Below, in pieces: positions 20,701 through 31,011 of a DNA stretch of 64,000 nt. The DNA is from Cololabis saira. Lineage: Eukaryota > Chordata > Actinopteri > Beloniformes > Belonidae. The position numbers and the translations under genes were made by a program. A model generated the notes under the pieces. It did not search any database. It was not told the DNA's origin and was given only the letters and a program-made list of their open reading frames with translations. How positions within the stretch are numbered: position 1 is the first letter of the stretch; every line of letters begins with the position of its first letter. The stretch covers positions 5,199,625-5,263,624 of the forward strand of contig NC_084599.1 of assembly GCF_033807715.1 (NCBI RefSeq), in the 5' to 3' direction.

Positions 20701-23700
20701 GGAATATCATGAGAATATCAGGTATGATTTCAGGTTAATTTCATGAGAATATCAGGTGTGATTTCAGGTTAATGTAATGAGAATATCAGTTATGATTTCA
20801 GGTGTATGGAGGACACAGCATTGTAGTATTTGTCCGGTAATGACAACCTTTAGTATTATTTATTATTATTTTCTGTGCAGTTAAAATACAAAGTGTGTTT
20901 ATGGCACGGACTGCAGGGCAGCATTAGAATAAAAATACAATAGTTTCACTACAGACATGTTGATAAGAAAAAAGTTTTTTTTTATTAAAGTTTTTGTTAA
21001 TTAAATTTTAAATCTTAGCTGTGATCAGTACTCGAGTTGTAAAAAAGAAATCAGGGGGGATGGTGGATTTTATCATATGGGGACAGATCATTTTTGCTGA
21101 TTACAAATAATATAATATATTACAAACAATAGCACTGACCAAAAACACCTGCAGAAATACTGCAGGAATGACATAGCAGCAGTTAAATGCAGCCTTCTGT
21201 AAGCTTTAAATATCCACTGGGCTTACATCAAATACATCAAAACACAACAATAAAAAACAGTTTTCTGAACTTATCAATATGACTCTGTCCTTCACAGGAT
21301 AAGTAACATGGATCACTACAAAAACTCTAAATCTTAACAAGAATATTTGTCTTATTTCTAGTTAAAATGTCTCATTTTAGTAAAAAAATCTCATTACACT
21401 TAAAACAAGACTCATCCCTGGAAAAAACAACAATTTTCACCTGTTTCAAGAAAAATCTGCCAGTGCAACAAGACTTTTTTTGCTTGTAATAAGAAGATAA
21501 ATCTTGTCCCACTGGCAGATTTTCTTACTTATTTCAAGTGAAAATTTACCTGAAACAGGTGAGAATTGTCACATTTTTGTGGTGATGACTCTAACCAGAA
21601 TGTTAAATGTAAATGTTGAAATAGCAGTAAAACCACTTTCATTGATGAACTGACATAAGGGATGTAAAGGGGGGGTGGCAGTTTTACAGGGGGGATGATT
21701 TGGACCGTTTTTATTTCAGGGTGGGGATGCCATCCCCCTCATCCCCCATCAACTCCAGTACTGGCTGTGATAATGTACCGTTTTTTTCCTAAACTTCTGG
21801 AGGGCTTAGGTGATGTGGTTGCAGGTGGGGGGTTGTGGGTTTTCCCCCAGGTACATTTGATGAGGGGGCTGGGGGTGTTATAATGGTAGGGAAAACCCTA
21901 ATGTATCATATCTTATCTTAATAATTGTGTACTGTATTGCTCCCTCAGATGAGCCTGACCAGATGGATCAGAAGGAGGAGCTGTGATCAACACCAAAGCT
22001 TCCTGTGATGCCCAAACACAGTGGTCAGATCCAGGGATGGAGGACCACACCTATTCTATTATTTACGTGCTGGAGATGAGGTGATGGGTGACCGAGGTTT
22101 CACAGTTAGAGACTTGCTGGAGGAGCGTAGGGGGAAGCTGATCATTCCAGCATTCACACGCAAAGGATGCCAGCTGACCAGTGAGGAGGCCACTCGCACA
22201 CGCCGCATTGCTCATGCCCGCATTCATGTTGAATAAGGAACCTGAAGGTGTACAATATTCTTTCTCAAACAGGACCAAATTAACTTTGTGCCCAAAATTG
22301 ACAAAATGCTCAAGATTTGTGCTGGTTTAGTGAATTAAAGAGCTGAGTTTATTTCAAGTGAAAAGTGAGAAGACATTTAATATTGCACTTAAACATACTT
22401 ACATATTTCATTCATTTAACATTTTCTGAAAACAATTTAGGTACCGTTACACTTACAGTATCTTTAACACACAACTCTCAACAGGTTAAGTGCTGTATGT
22501 AGTTTGTAGAGCTGCACTTACATATTTCATTCATTTAACATTTTCTGAAAACAACTGAGGTCCAGCTGCAATTGTTGTTTTTTGAGGAGATAAAAGTCTA
22601 AATATTGTGATTTCAGTTTGTCAGGTGTGAATATTTTCTGGTTTCTTAAGTCCTCCGACAGTAAACTGAATTTCTCTCACTTAAGACACAAATGTAATGT
22701 GCTTTTGTTAAACAATATTTTTGTGTTAAAATGTTTTGATTCATGTCCCAATATTGTATGTCCTAATATGTCAGGAGGGATCTTTCAGGTTCTGTTTTTA
22801 ATAAAACTGAAAACAAAAATGAAGTCTGTTGTACTGTTTTCCCCCTAGCTTTATACAGAGAGGCAGAGCTGAATCTTCTTTGTACCAAATTCATCTACAA
22901 ATGTTTGTGTGAAGCATGTGTGAAAAGTTCTGGAGGTGTTTCATGTGTGTATCTGAAGTCTTTGTCAAATGAAATTTGGAACTCCAGGTGCTCAGTTGGT
23001 CCAGATAACCAGCTTGCAGCTCTGCAGCCCCAGGCACATCACTGCCAGCTGGACCTGAAAGAATAAATATAAAAGATGGCTTACAGTTTGTCTTAATGTA
23101 GGTTCACAAGTAGCCTACCTGTCACATTAGTTCATAGATTATAAGCAGTACTCGAGTTGTAAAAAAAAAAATCAGGGGGGGTGGTGGATTTTATCATATG
23201 GGGACAGATAATTTGTGCTGATTACAAATAATATAATATATTACAAACAATAGCACTGACCAAAAACACCTGCAGAAATACTGCAGGAATGACATAGCAG
23301 CAGTTAAATGCAGCCTTCTGTAAGCTTTAAATATCCACTGGGCTTACATCAAATACATCAAAACACAACAATAAAAAACAGTTTTCTGAACTTATCAATA
23401 TGACTCTGTCCTTCACAGGATAAGTAAAATGGATCACTGCAAAAACTCAAAATCTTAACAAGAATATTTGTCTTATTTCTATTTAAAATGTCTCATTTTA
23501 GTAAAAAAAAAAATCTCATTACACCTAAAACAAGACTCATCACTGGAAAAAAGAACAATTTTCACCTGTTTCAAGTAGATTTTCACTTAAAATAAGTAGA
23601 AAAATCTGCCAGTGGAACAAGATTTTTTTGCTTGTAATAAGAAGATAAATCTTGTCCCACTGGCAGATTTTCCTACTTATTTCAGGTGAAAATTTACTTG

Positions 23701-24249
23701 AAACAGGTGAAAATTGCCAAATGTTATTTTCTGGTGATGACTCTAAATGTTGAAATAGCAGTAAAACCACATTCATTAATGAAATGACATAAGGGATGGA
23801 AAGGGGGATGATTTGGACCGTTTTTATTTCTGGGGGAATGCCATCCCCCCTCATCTCGAGTACTGATAAGTAACAATATTTACCCACCTGGAGGAGTATC
23901 CACTTTGCCCATTGGGAAGAATGAGATACTTCTCATCTTCTAAGCATTTCTTCACTTCTTCAGGTCGTCCTCCCATCCCTCAACAGCAGGAGGCAGAGGT
24001 GAGATGATATTGTCCCGTTTGAGCTGTGACAGGTGGTGTTTCCACATGTTTTATATCCCCGACGCTCGGAGAAAGAGGGTTAACGCGTTCACTCAGCATG
24101 TAAACAAACGCCGGTTGGGGCAGCACCGGAAGTAGCTCCCACAATTCGCGCAAAGCCTCATGGGCCGTAGGAATAAGGTGGATAGAACGTCTCTGCTCTT
24201 ACCTCATCAGATCAGGACGAACACACTTCAGCAACGCGCTGGCCAACAT
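17702..24249 (-). CDS. MRPL55: Mitochondrial ribosomal protein L55
   Basis: MRPL55 (mL55) is a metazoan-specific protein of the large mitoribosomal subunit. Three minus-strand exons reconstruct it: 24203-24249 (ATG 24247-24249, 15 codons plus 2 nt, leader [15 protein letters not shown]), 19380-19557 (or to 19560), and 17702-17851 (stop 17702-17704). All junctions are GT-AG and phases agree. The product is about 124 residues against 128 in human. Diagnostic blocks are [20 protein letters not shown] and [12 protein letters not shown] in exon 2, then [19 protein letters not shown] and [16 protein letters not shown] in exon 3. The short, basic, Arg/Leu-containing N-terminus fits a mitochondrial targeting peptide. 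Intron 1 is 4.6 kb and holds a 3.8-kb transposon; intron 2 holds a Harbinger-like element. The exact exon 2 acceptor (two tandem CAGs) is ambiguous by one residue. Confidence 0.92.
17945..19262. mobile_element. Harbinger-like transposon (GGGGTATTCCAG termini)
   Basis: The left end GGGGTATTCCAGGAAGCAGG and right end (in reverse) GGGGTATTGTGAGTTTTCAG enclose sub-terminal blocks of (AA)CTCTGAGTT motifs on both sides. It lies in MRPL55 intron 2. Internal A- and T-rich tracts at about 18170-18200 and 18505-18530 suggest nested LINE tails. No intact transposase was found. A truncated relative begins at 24533. Confidence 0.6.
19313..19340. repeat. Perfect 28-bp palindrome beside MRPL55 exon 2 donor
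   Basis: A perfect self-complementary sequence centred on GGTACC at 19324-19329, within a cluster of GGTATGGTACC-like repeats (about 19296-19375). It lies 39 bp downstream of the exon 2 splice donor on the gene strand. Confidence 0.85.
19640..20369. other. Intron DNA, unassigned
   Basis: Part of MRPL55 intron 1. It contains AT-rich DNA, a TCTCGCGAGA motif at about 20063 and similar TGTCTCCTAA(A/G)-GGGCG blocks near 19705 and 20287. No gene or classified element is supported. Confidence 0.35.
20706..20810. repeat. Tandem repeat, about 39-bp unit x 3
   Basis: The unit containing ATGAGAATATCAGGT and ATGATTTCAGGT is present almost three times, inside the ISL2EU-like transposon. Confidence 0.75.
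21026..21763. mobile_element. hAT-type non-autonomous transposon, family C copy 1
   Basis: Begins CAGTACTCGAG, ends CTCCAGTACTG, with a perfect 8-bp duplication GCTGTGAT (21018-21025, 21764-21771). It has an internal inverted repeat around AATCTGCCAGTG. No ORF. A close copy in the same orientation lies at 23146-23865. Confidence 0.85.
22021..22236 (+). pseudogene. DDE_Tnp_4-type transposase C-terminal fragment
   Basis: The reading contains [16 protein letters not shown], then [11 protein letters not shown], then [16 protein letters not shown] and a stop. This matches the second half of ISL2EU/HARBI1-type transposases. The Asp in GDRGF is likely the second catalytic residue and the Glu in RIHVE the third. 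The catalytic core before the Asp is missing, and the protein stops just after the Glu where family members continue with an Arg/Lys-rich helix. It is a remnant of the autonomous source of the 20370-24182 element. Confidence 0.7.
23146..23865. mobile_element. hAT-type non-autonomous transposon, family C copy 2
   Basis: Begins CAGTACTCGAG and ends CTCGAGTACTG, nearly the same as 21026-21763 along its length. No clean 8-bp target duplication is visible, only a shared ATAAG at both sides. Same orientation as copy 1, 2.1 kb away. Confidence 0.8.
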
Positions 24250-24480
24250 GCTGGACCTCCGGGACCGAACCTGAGTGCGGCTCTGCTCGGCTCCGTGCTG
24301 GACCGGGACGCGCATGCGCTCCGCGGTGGGCGGGACTGCTGTTCTGCTCTCGCTCTGATTGGTGCTCAGGGTTCCATTCGGTCGGTGATTGGCCGAGACG
24401 GTTGCAAGGGGCGGGACTATCGCCGCAGGACATCCAATCAGGCACTAGGTCGCTGACGGGAGTTCACAAAAGAAAATCCG
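24250..24480 (-). promoter_or_regulatory. MRPL55: MRPL55 promoter region with NRF-1-like site, GC and CCAAT boxes
   Basis: Just upstream of the MRPL55 ATG is a palindromic GCGCATGCGC at 24310-24319, the core of the NRF-1 consensus. GGGCGGG-type GC boxes lie near 24327 and 24410, and inverted CCAAT motifs (ATTGG) near 24358 and 24387. NRF-1 is a known activator of nuclear genes for mitochondrial proteins. Function is inferred from motif and position. Confidence 0.6.
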
Positions 24481-24532
24481 ACAGAAACAATGAGAAACTC
24501 ACTTCTGGTCCGCCCGAGCCTCATAGACCTGG

Positions 24533-24873
24533 GGGGTATTCCAGAAAGCAGATTCAACAAACTAAACCTCAACTCTGAGTTGACTTACCCTGAGATAGGA
24601 AACTCAGAGATTTGGGCTCCCTGATGGAGCTCTGCAGGGTTCTGACAGTCTCAGGAAGGGGGTTGGTTCTCACCCAAACTCTGCCTGCAACCTTTTAGAT
24701 GTTTCCCTTCATCATCACACCTGATTCTAATTAATGGTCCTAATTAGCTTGTCATCAAGGCCTGTACAATTCTGTTGATGACATAGCCACTTGTATCACG
24801 GTGTGCTGAAGCAGGGAAACATCTAAAACCTGCAGGACAGTGTTGCCTTGAGGACCAGGGTTGGGAAACACTG
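24533..24873. mobile_element. Truncated Harbinger-like terminus followed by a hAT-like MITE
   Basis: 24533-24620 repeats the GGGGTATTCCAGAAAGCAG terminus of the 17945-19262 element and then breaks off. 24640-24873 ends with CCAGGGTTGGGAAACACTG, a terminus of a common fish hAT MITE. Neither has coding capacity. Confidence 0.5.
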
Positions 24874-25271
24874 CTTGCCATGCATTGAGTTGATGTGAAG
24901 ATGTCTTCCAGCTCAGGATGAAACATTTTACCAAGCATTCTTATGAGTTATCCCCATTGATTTTAAGTTCTAACTTCACAGATGCTAACAGCTGTCCAAT
25001 AAGCATACTTCCTGTCTTAAAGGGGACATATTATGAAAAACACGTTTTTTCTTGTTTTAACATATATAAAGTGGTCTCCCCTCACCCTGCCAGCACAGGG
25101 GAGACAAAATACCATGAATTTCTGCAAGGTCTGTGACCCCCGCCTTACAGAGTCCCCCAGTGTCACGTGATTTTTTTTTGAGCCGATTAGAATCTGTGCC
25201 TAGGGTGACGTCACCCGAGGCGCAGAGGTTCGGCCTCCGCTGCTGAAACCACGCCCACAACCAGCTCTCTA

Positions 25272-25709
25272 CGCCGGTGTTGTGCCAAAAAGTGATTGCC
25301 TGCCAGAATCTGATTTCTCCCCTGAAAATGGGTCTTTTTACCTGCCAAAAATTGATTGAAGGCCAAATACAGTTAATGAAAGGTTGTTTCTACCTAAATA
25401 TGATTTGATCTCATTCTCGAGCTTCATAATATAAATGCTAGAGCTCACAGGATTGCTTTTAATCCTTTTAAAGGACCATTACAACACAAAATAGGCATTT
25501 TTACCTGCCAAAAATGTATTGAAGGCCAAATACAGTTAATGAAAAGTTGTTTCTGCCTAAATATGACTTGATCTCATTCTTGAGCTTCATAATCTGAAAA
25601 TCTGACGTTTTAGCGCTATCGTTCAACGGGCTGCTGTGCGCGCTCCCGCGGCCAGAAATCAGAAGAAATCAGATTCTGGCAGGCAATCACTTTTTGGCAC
25701 AACACCGGC
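25272..25709. mobile_element. Nested element with about 40-bp terminal inverted repeats
   Basis: The ends TGTTGTGCCAAAAAGTGATT and AATCACTTTTTGGCACAACA extend into almost perfect inverted repeats of about 40 bp. Internally a block of about 105 bp (TTTTTACCTGCCAAAAAT to GAGCTTCATAAT) is directly repeated at about 25330-25432 and 25496-25592. No ORF. Family unknown. Confidence 0.75.
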
Positions 25710-26412
25710 TCGAGCGGTCTTTCCTTGAGCCAGTCGGACGCGGCGCCGCGGCGGAGCGGATCCGGGTTAAATCATCCAGGTTCCCGGGTGGTTTGGGAGC
25801 TGGGTCCTCGGGGGTCTGTCCCAGGTCGGATCAGCTTCACCCTCCGAGATTTTCCAAATCCAGTCTGTCGGTTGGTCTGTCGGTTTGATCCCCGGTAACC
25901 AACGGTGCGCAGAGGATGCGCCCCGGAGCCGATCTGTGCGCCGGGCGCCCGCCGTGGCGTTGCAGTTGTATGATCTTTGCAAGGGCTAAGTATTTAGCTT
26001 AGCTCTGGAGCCCCGGCGCCGCATACGGAGCTGCGGGGGCTGCTCACGGACCGGAACGTCGAGGAGCCCCGAGTTCCGGAGCTCCGAACCCGGGGGCTCC
26101 GGGCTCGGGGCTCTATTAGTACCGTAATACATTTTTCTTCTGTGGTTTCAGATCTTTCAAGCACCTGGAGCTGTTCACATTCAGAAGACGCGCGGTCCTT
26201 CCTTGAGCCAGCAATAGTGCATACATTTTATTTATATATTTTAACAATAAAGTTGCCATTTGTGAAAATTCAGTGTTGGGATTTCTTTACAGTTAACATG
26301 ATTCATTTGTCTTGTAACATAAGAAGTGAAATGATGAGGAATCGGAGTAAATAACTGTGGTGTAACTGTTTAGAATTAAATTCAATCTTCCTGTTTGCAG
26401 ACGAGGTGACTA

Positions 26413-26492
26413 AAGGCTGATTTATGGTTCCGCGTTACACCAACGCAGAGCCTACGGCGTAGGGTACGTGTCGATTTAACGCAGAACCGTGG
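26413..26492. mobile_element. Palindromic MITE (TTTATGGTTCCGCGTT type), short copy
   Basis: Begins AAGGCTGATTTATGGTTCCG and continues with ACCAACGCAGAG, like 10138-10280, but with most of the centre deleted. Confidence 0.65.
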
Positions 26493-28470
26493 ACACGCTT
26501 TGCTACGCAGCCGCTGCTCTTCTGCCCGGAGCGACGCTTTGTTCCCTCCCCTCCTACACGTCATTCAAGCAGCCAATCAGCACAGAGCCTCATTATCATA
26601 GCCCCCCCGCCCTGAAAATGAAGCACAGAAAAAGGCTTTATTATCTGTAAAACTAGAGACATGGCCCAGAGGCTGAATTTCTGATTTAGGTAGAAAAAAC
26701 AAGCTTTAGATTGTTTTTAAGACATTCAAGGCCTGTTTAAAATATACATTAAATGCCATAATATGTCCCCTTTAAGCAAATTATTAGAAAAGATAGTTTT
26801 TAATCAAATCCAAAATGATTTTATCATAAATAATCTGATCACAAGTTCACAGCATGCATACAGAGAGTGTCATTCAACCACCACAGCTCTAGCCCAGCTA
26901 ACTGATGACTGGCTGAAACATGGATAATAGGGAAATAGTGGGCACAGTTCTACTTGATTTCAGTGCTGATTTTGATGTTATAGATCACAACATATTGATC
27001 ACTAAATTAGATGAATATGGATTTAGCCGCAAAGCACTGTCTTGGCTGATCAGTTATCTATCTGAGACATCACAGCGAGTCTTTTTTATTGTAAGCAGAT
27101 CAGCTGTGGAGTTCCACAAGGGAGCTGCCTTGGCGCTTTACTTTACTCTGTTTACACAAATGATCTACCTCTTGTAATACAAAATTCCACTGTAGTTATG
27201 TATGCGGATGACACAACACTGTACAGCACTGCCTCAACTATAAATGTACTAGAAACCATTGTGAATCAAGATCTAGAGAGGGTATCTAGCTGGGTGAAAA
27301 ATAACAAACTGGTCCTGAATATCTCTAAAACAAAATGCATTACTTTTGGCTGGAGAAGTATGCCTATTGGTGACCCACGGCTGCATCTATCAATGTCAGG
27401 AACAGCAATAAAGCAGGTCAAGAAAACAAAACTACTGTAATGTGTAATGTTGGATGAACTGTTGTCATGGTCTGATCACATTGATAGTACTGTGTCCAAA
27501 ATGGGAAGAGGCTTAGCATTGATTAGAACGTGCTCTCCTTATTTGTCATCCTCTATGATCAGTCAGGTAATACAGTCCTTGGTTTTCTGTCATCTGCAAT
27601 TCTGCTCCGTTACATGGTCTGCAGCAGCAAAGAAAGAAATACATAAATTGCAACTGGTTCAAAAGAGAGCGGCTAGACTGGCACTTCACTGCTCAACACG
27701 TACAAATATAGCGGATATGCACTCCCCACTTTCCTGGTTCACAGTTGAAGTTAAACTAAGCTACAACATCCTGATGTTTTTTAGAAAAACATCATATTCA
27801 ATGAGACACCTGGATATTTTTCAACCAATTACTAAATACTAGAGACAGACATAACCATTACACCAGAAATGCTCTGGATACCTGATACCTCCAACTCCGA
27901 GAACTAATCTACTCAAACTCCTCAGTTATCTGTTGTTCAATAATGTCCTGGAACTCTTTACCTCCTCACATATCTCACTCACAAAACAAATTAACTTTTA
28001 AAAAACGACTTATGGCTCACCTAATGCTGTAGACCATATGACTGGGGATTTATTACTGATATTGAAATTAGTAGAATTATTATGATAGCAGTGACTGAAA
28101 ATATATTACTAATGTTTGGTGTTATTAGTGCTATTATAGTGTATTAGTATAATTATAGTGTTATTAATATATTATGATATTATGCATATATAACTGATGT
28201 GCGTGTGTGTGTACATGTATGTGTATTATTGTTGTTGTTATTGTTGTTTTTATTATAAGTGTAGTTATGCTAGGAATGTATGACTGTATGTATTTATGTC
28301 TTAGATGTTATCATTTATGTAATATTTGATGTAGTTTATGGACCCCAGGAAGATTAGTGATCGCCAAGGCGGTAGCTAATGGGGATCCATCCAATAAACA
28401 AAGAAATAAACAAACAAAGCACGCATAAACATGTGTGAGTAGAGGGAGCAAGAGCACTCTCTGCTGGTTG

Positions 28471-28527
28471 AAAAAGATTACAGCACCTGGTGTTCCCAGG
28501 CGATCTCCCAGCCAAGTCCCTATGCCG
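28471..28527 (-). ncRNA. 5S rRNA-like 3' segment at array edge (SINE or 5S pseudogene)
   Basis: Read on the minus strand this gives GACTTGGCTGGGAGATCGCC then TGGGAACACCAGGTGCTGTA and ATCTTTTT. This closely follows the 3' end of vertebrate 5S rRNA (ACTTGGATGGGAGACCGCCT, GGGAATACCAGGTGCTGTA) and its oligo-T terminator. The 5' half does not look like 5S. It is therefore a 5S-derived SINE or pseudogene, not a functional gene. Only this leftmost copy keeps the last bases of the 5S-like part; at internal array junctions the sequence starts inside it. Confidence 0.65.
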
Positions 28528-28892
28528 ACCAATGGTTGAGCTCTGTTCAGCAGGGAGAGCGCTCAACCCGCCAATCATTGAGCGCTGTTGAGCAGCAGTG
28601 ATCGCCAATCATCATTGAGCGAGACACGTCTGTACGGCGGCCATGACAGTCTGACACCTCAGGGGACAGTTTGAGTGAAATATTGATTAATCTGTATTGA
28701 AACGCTACCGTTTATAAGCCGAATAGTAAGTGGCGTGACACTTATACACAGGATTCAATTTTACATCCAAGCATCATCTCCTTCACATTGTATTTAAACT
28801 TTCTTCATTACCCTGCTTTTCTAGCGGCAGTTTGGCGTGTATGAGGCCCCGTAGGCTACACTTCAATGGCGACCTCGCTGCATTCACGCAAC

Positions 28893-29439
<547 letters not shown>

Positions 29440-29808
29440 CACGCAGCACATTTGGCAGGCTCATAATCCGATTCTGGCGTATTTATGTGTTGTGTAAACT
29501 ACGCCGAATTCTCGGCAAACGCTGTGAGATGTAAATAATTGTGGCAACTTGAGTTTTCCATAAGCAGTATAGTATTTTGTACCGTTGTCTGTTTGATTGT
29601 CTCCGTTCCGCTTATGGAGTTTGGCGTTGATGGCAGTGAACGCGTTTATGTTGCCATGGTTACCGGTCGCTTCATATACATCAATATTAGGCCTATGCTA
29701 TCATAACATGTAGAAATCAATGTGTTTATGACGTTCACTGTAATATGTTTAATTCAACTGCAGATTTTGGTCACCTTTCACTAAATCAGTGGTGATCCTA
29801 GTTATTAC

Positions 29809-30213
29809 TTGCATCAAATGTCGGCCGACGCGCTGGGCAGACCCCCGCTGGGCGTGCCGACGTCTCGGCAGCCCCGTGCGGGGAACCTCGGGAGCGGCTG
29901 GACCCCACCCCGCCTCGACACACCGTTTTCTGGGTGGGTGTGGGTCCGCTGGAGCTGGGGGTTCAACCGCGAGCGCCGCCAGAGCGGCAGCCGACGTCGG
30001 AGGTCGGCTGCCCGGCGGCGGGGCTCCGTGGGGGGACATCTGGGGCGGACGGGTCGACTTGGACGAACGGGCGGATGGGTTGTTTTTAACTGTTGTTTTG
30101 TTGCATCTGATATTGCTTTGTTTAAGCAGTTTGGGCTGCATTCTTGCTCTATAAATAAAGTTTATAATATTTATGATTGTTGTTATTTTAATAAAATATA
30201 TTTTCTTGCATGA
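29809..30213 (+). other. CpG-rich block with 134-codon ORF, repeated in each unit
   Basis: 29819-30080 is far richer in G, C and CpG than the rest of the unit and contains a hairpin (GGCAGCCGAC / GTCGGCTGCC at about 29988-30014). A plus-strand ORF of 134 codons starts just upstream and runs past the block; ORFs of 121 and 130 codons overlap in other frames. An AATAAA lies at about 30152 and another at about 30190. The ORF product is Arg/Gly/Pro-rich without known domains, so coding is doubtful. A CpG-island promoter for a non-coding transcript is equally possible. Confidence 0.35.
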
Positions 30214-31000
30214 TTACTTGAGAATAATGTGTCTTTTTTGTTGTTTTTTTAGATTGTGAGCAGAAAGACAACTCTATGCAACCTGTTACTGCCATCATTA
30301 AAATTCTTTGTAAACTTATTGGCTGCATACAGTTTTTGTATAAAATGCTGCTGCAACTTTTCACTTTCCAACAAGTAACTAGGTAGAATGTCAGAAATTG
30401 GCTTATTTAACATTTTGGGGGTATTTAAAGTGGCTGTATCCAAATCTGCTACAGTATGTACCAGGCTCAAAAAATAATAATTTTAAGCCTCCTAATTACT
30501 ACAATAACATAGGCCTAAAAACATAGGCATTGCAGTAATTAGGTGAACAGGATAGAATATTAAAGTATCACATATCTAAATGAACCCTCTCTGGCTTGTT
30601 CCTTATGAACAATACGTTTTTTTTTTAGATATTGGATGCAAATTCGCACATAATGACGTCACACTTAATTTGGATGTGAATTTGAAAATTGTGATATGAT
30701 TTTTTTTTTTTGTTGTCTCAGGGTAAGCAGTAATCTACAGAAGTTTCATGGTGATTAATTGACTTTTTTTGGCCCTGTTCAGCAGTAATGCATTGCCAGT
30801 GGAGTTGATATACTTATTTCTCTATATTGAGGCATTTCAGCAGATTTGAATTGAGAAATACTGAAGAGACTTAACCCCAGATGTTGCATTTACCATGAGT
30901 TTTATTCTCCATTCATTAATACATCAATTATCATTAATACAGAATTTGCAAAGACTCCACGAATGACCCCTGAAGCGCTTCTTCATCTTTGCCACAGCCT

Positions 31001-31011
31001 GGGATCGAACC
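31001..31011 (-). other. tRNA-like B box (SINE remnant) near end of each unit
   Basis: On the minus strand the sequence reads GGTTCGATCCC, a match to the RNA polymerase III B-box consensus, preceded by GCAGAAGGTTGCG as in tRNA-derived SINEs. No cloverleaf or convincing A box is present, so it is not a tRNA gene. It recurs at the same offset in each unit. Confidence 0.5.

Larger units (their letters stand above)
20370..24182 (+). mobile_element. ISL2EU/Harbinger-like DNA transposon in MRPL55 intron 1
   Basis: The left terminus TCCACCTTATTCCT and right terminus AGGAATAAGGTGGA are inverted repeats, each bordered by TA (20368-20369, 24183-24184). Inside, 22021-22236 encodes a DDE_Tnp_4-type transposase end. 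Two hAT elements (21026-21763, 23146-23865) and a tandem repeat (20706-20810) lie within its span of 3813 bp. A short ORF starting MAAEHEQRF at 20462 may be the remains of its first exon. It is defective. Its right end is about 20 bp from the MRPL55 exon 1 donor. Confidence 0.75.
25017..26775. mobile_element. TTAA-targeting DNA transposon (piggyBac- or Kolobok-like, non-autonomous)
   Basis: TTAA (25017-25020) then AGGGGACATATTATG at the left mirrors CATAATATGTCCCCT then TTAA (26772-26775) at the right. The TTAA target sits inside the LINE reading frame. No transposase is seen. The interior is GC-rich from 25700 to 26110, contains a nested inverted-repeat element (25272-25709), a 19-bp direct repeat (GGTC(T/C)TTCCTTGAGCCAG at about 25718 and 26197) and an AATAAAGTTG poly(A)-like signal at about 26246. 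Confidence 0.75.
24940..28400 (+). mobile_element. CR1/L2-superfamily LINE relic, interrupted by a TTAA element
   Basis: The left piece (24940-25016) encodes an RT segment with DANSCPISILPV; the right piece (26776-28400) resumes in frame with SKLLEKIVFNQIQ. Further RT blocks follow (LLDFSADFDVIDH at about 26955, MYADDTTLY catalytic motif at 27198-27224, then a KLQLVQKRAARLAL block at about 27650), and a 3' tail with GACCCCAGGAAGATTAG and AATGGGGATCC before an ATAAACAAA-rich end at about 28400. The ORF is broken by stops and frameshifts (near 27175, 27437 and 27840). Confidence 0.75.

Noticed and set aside
28471..28527. Functional 5S rRNA gene
   Set aside because: Only the 3' part resembles 5S; the internal control region in the 5' half is not recognisable.
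31001..31011. tRNA gene on the minus strand of each unit
   Set aside because: Only the B box is seen. No acceptor stem or A box at normal spacing could be drawn.
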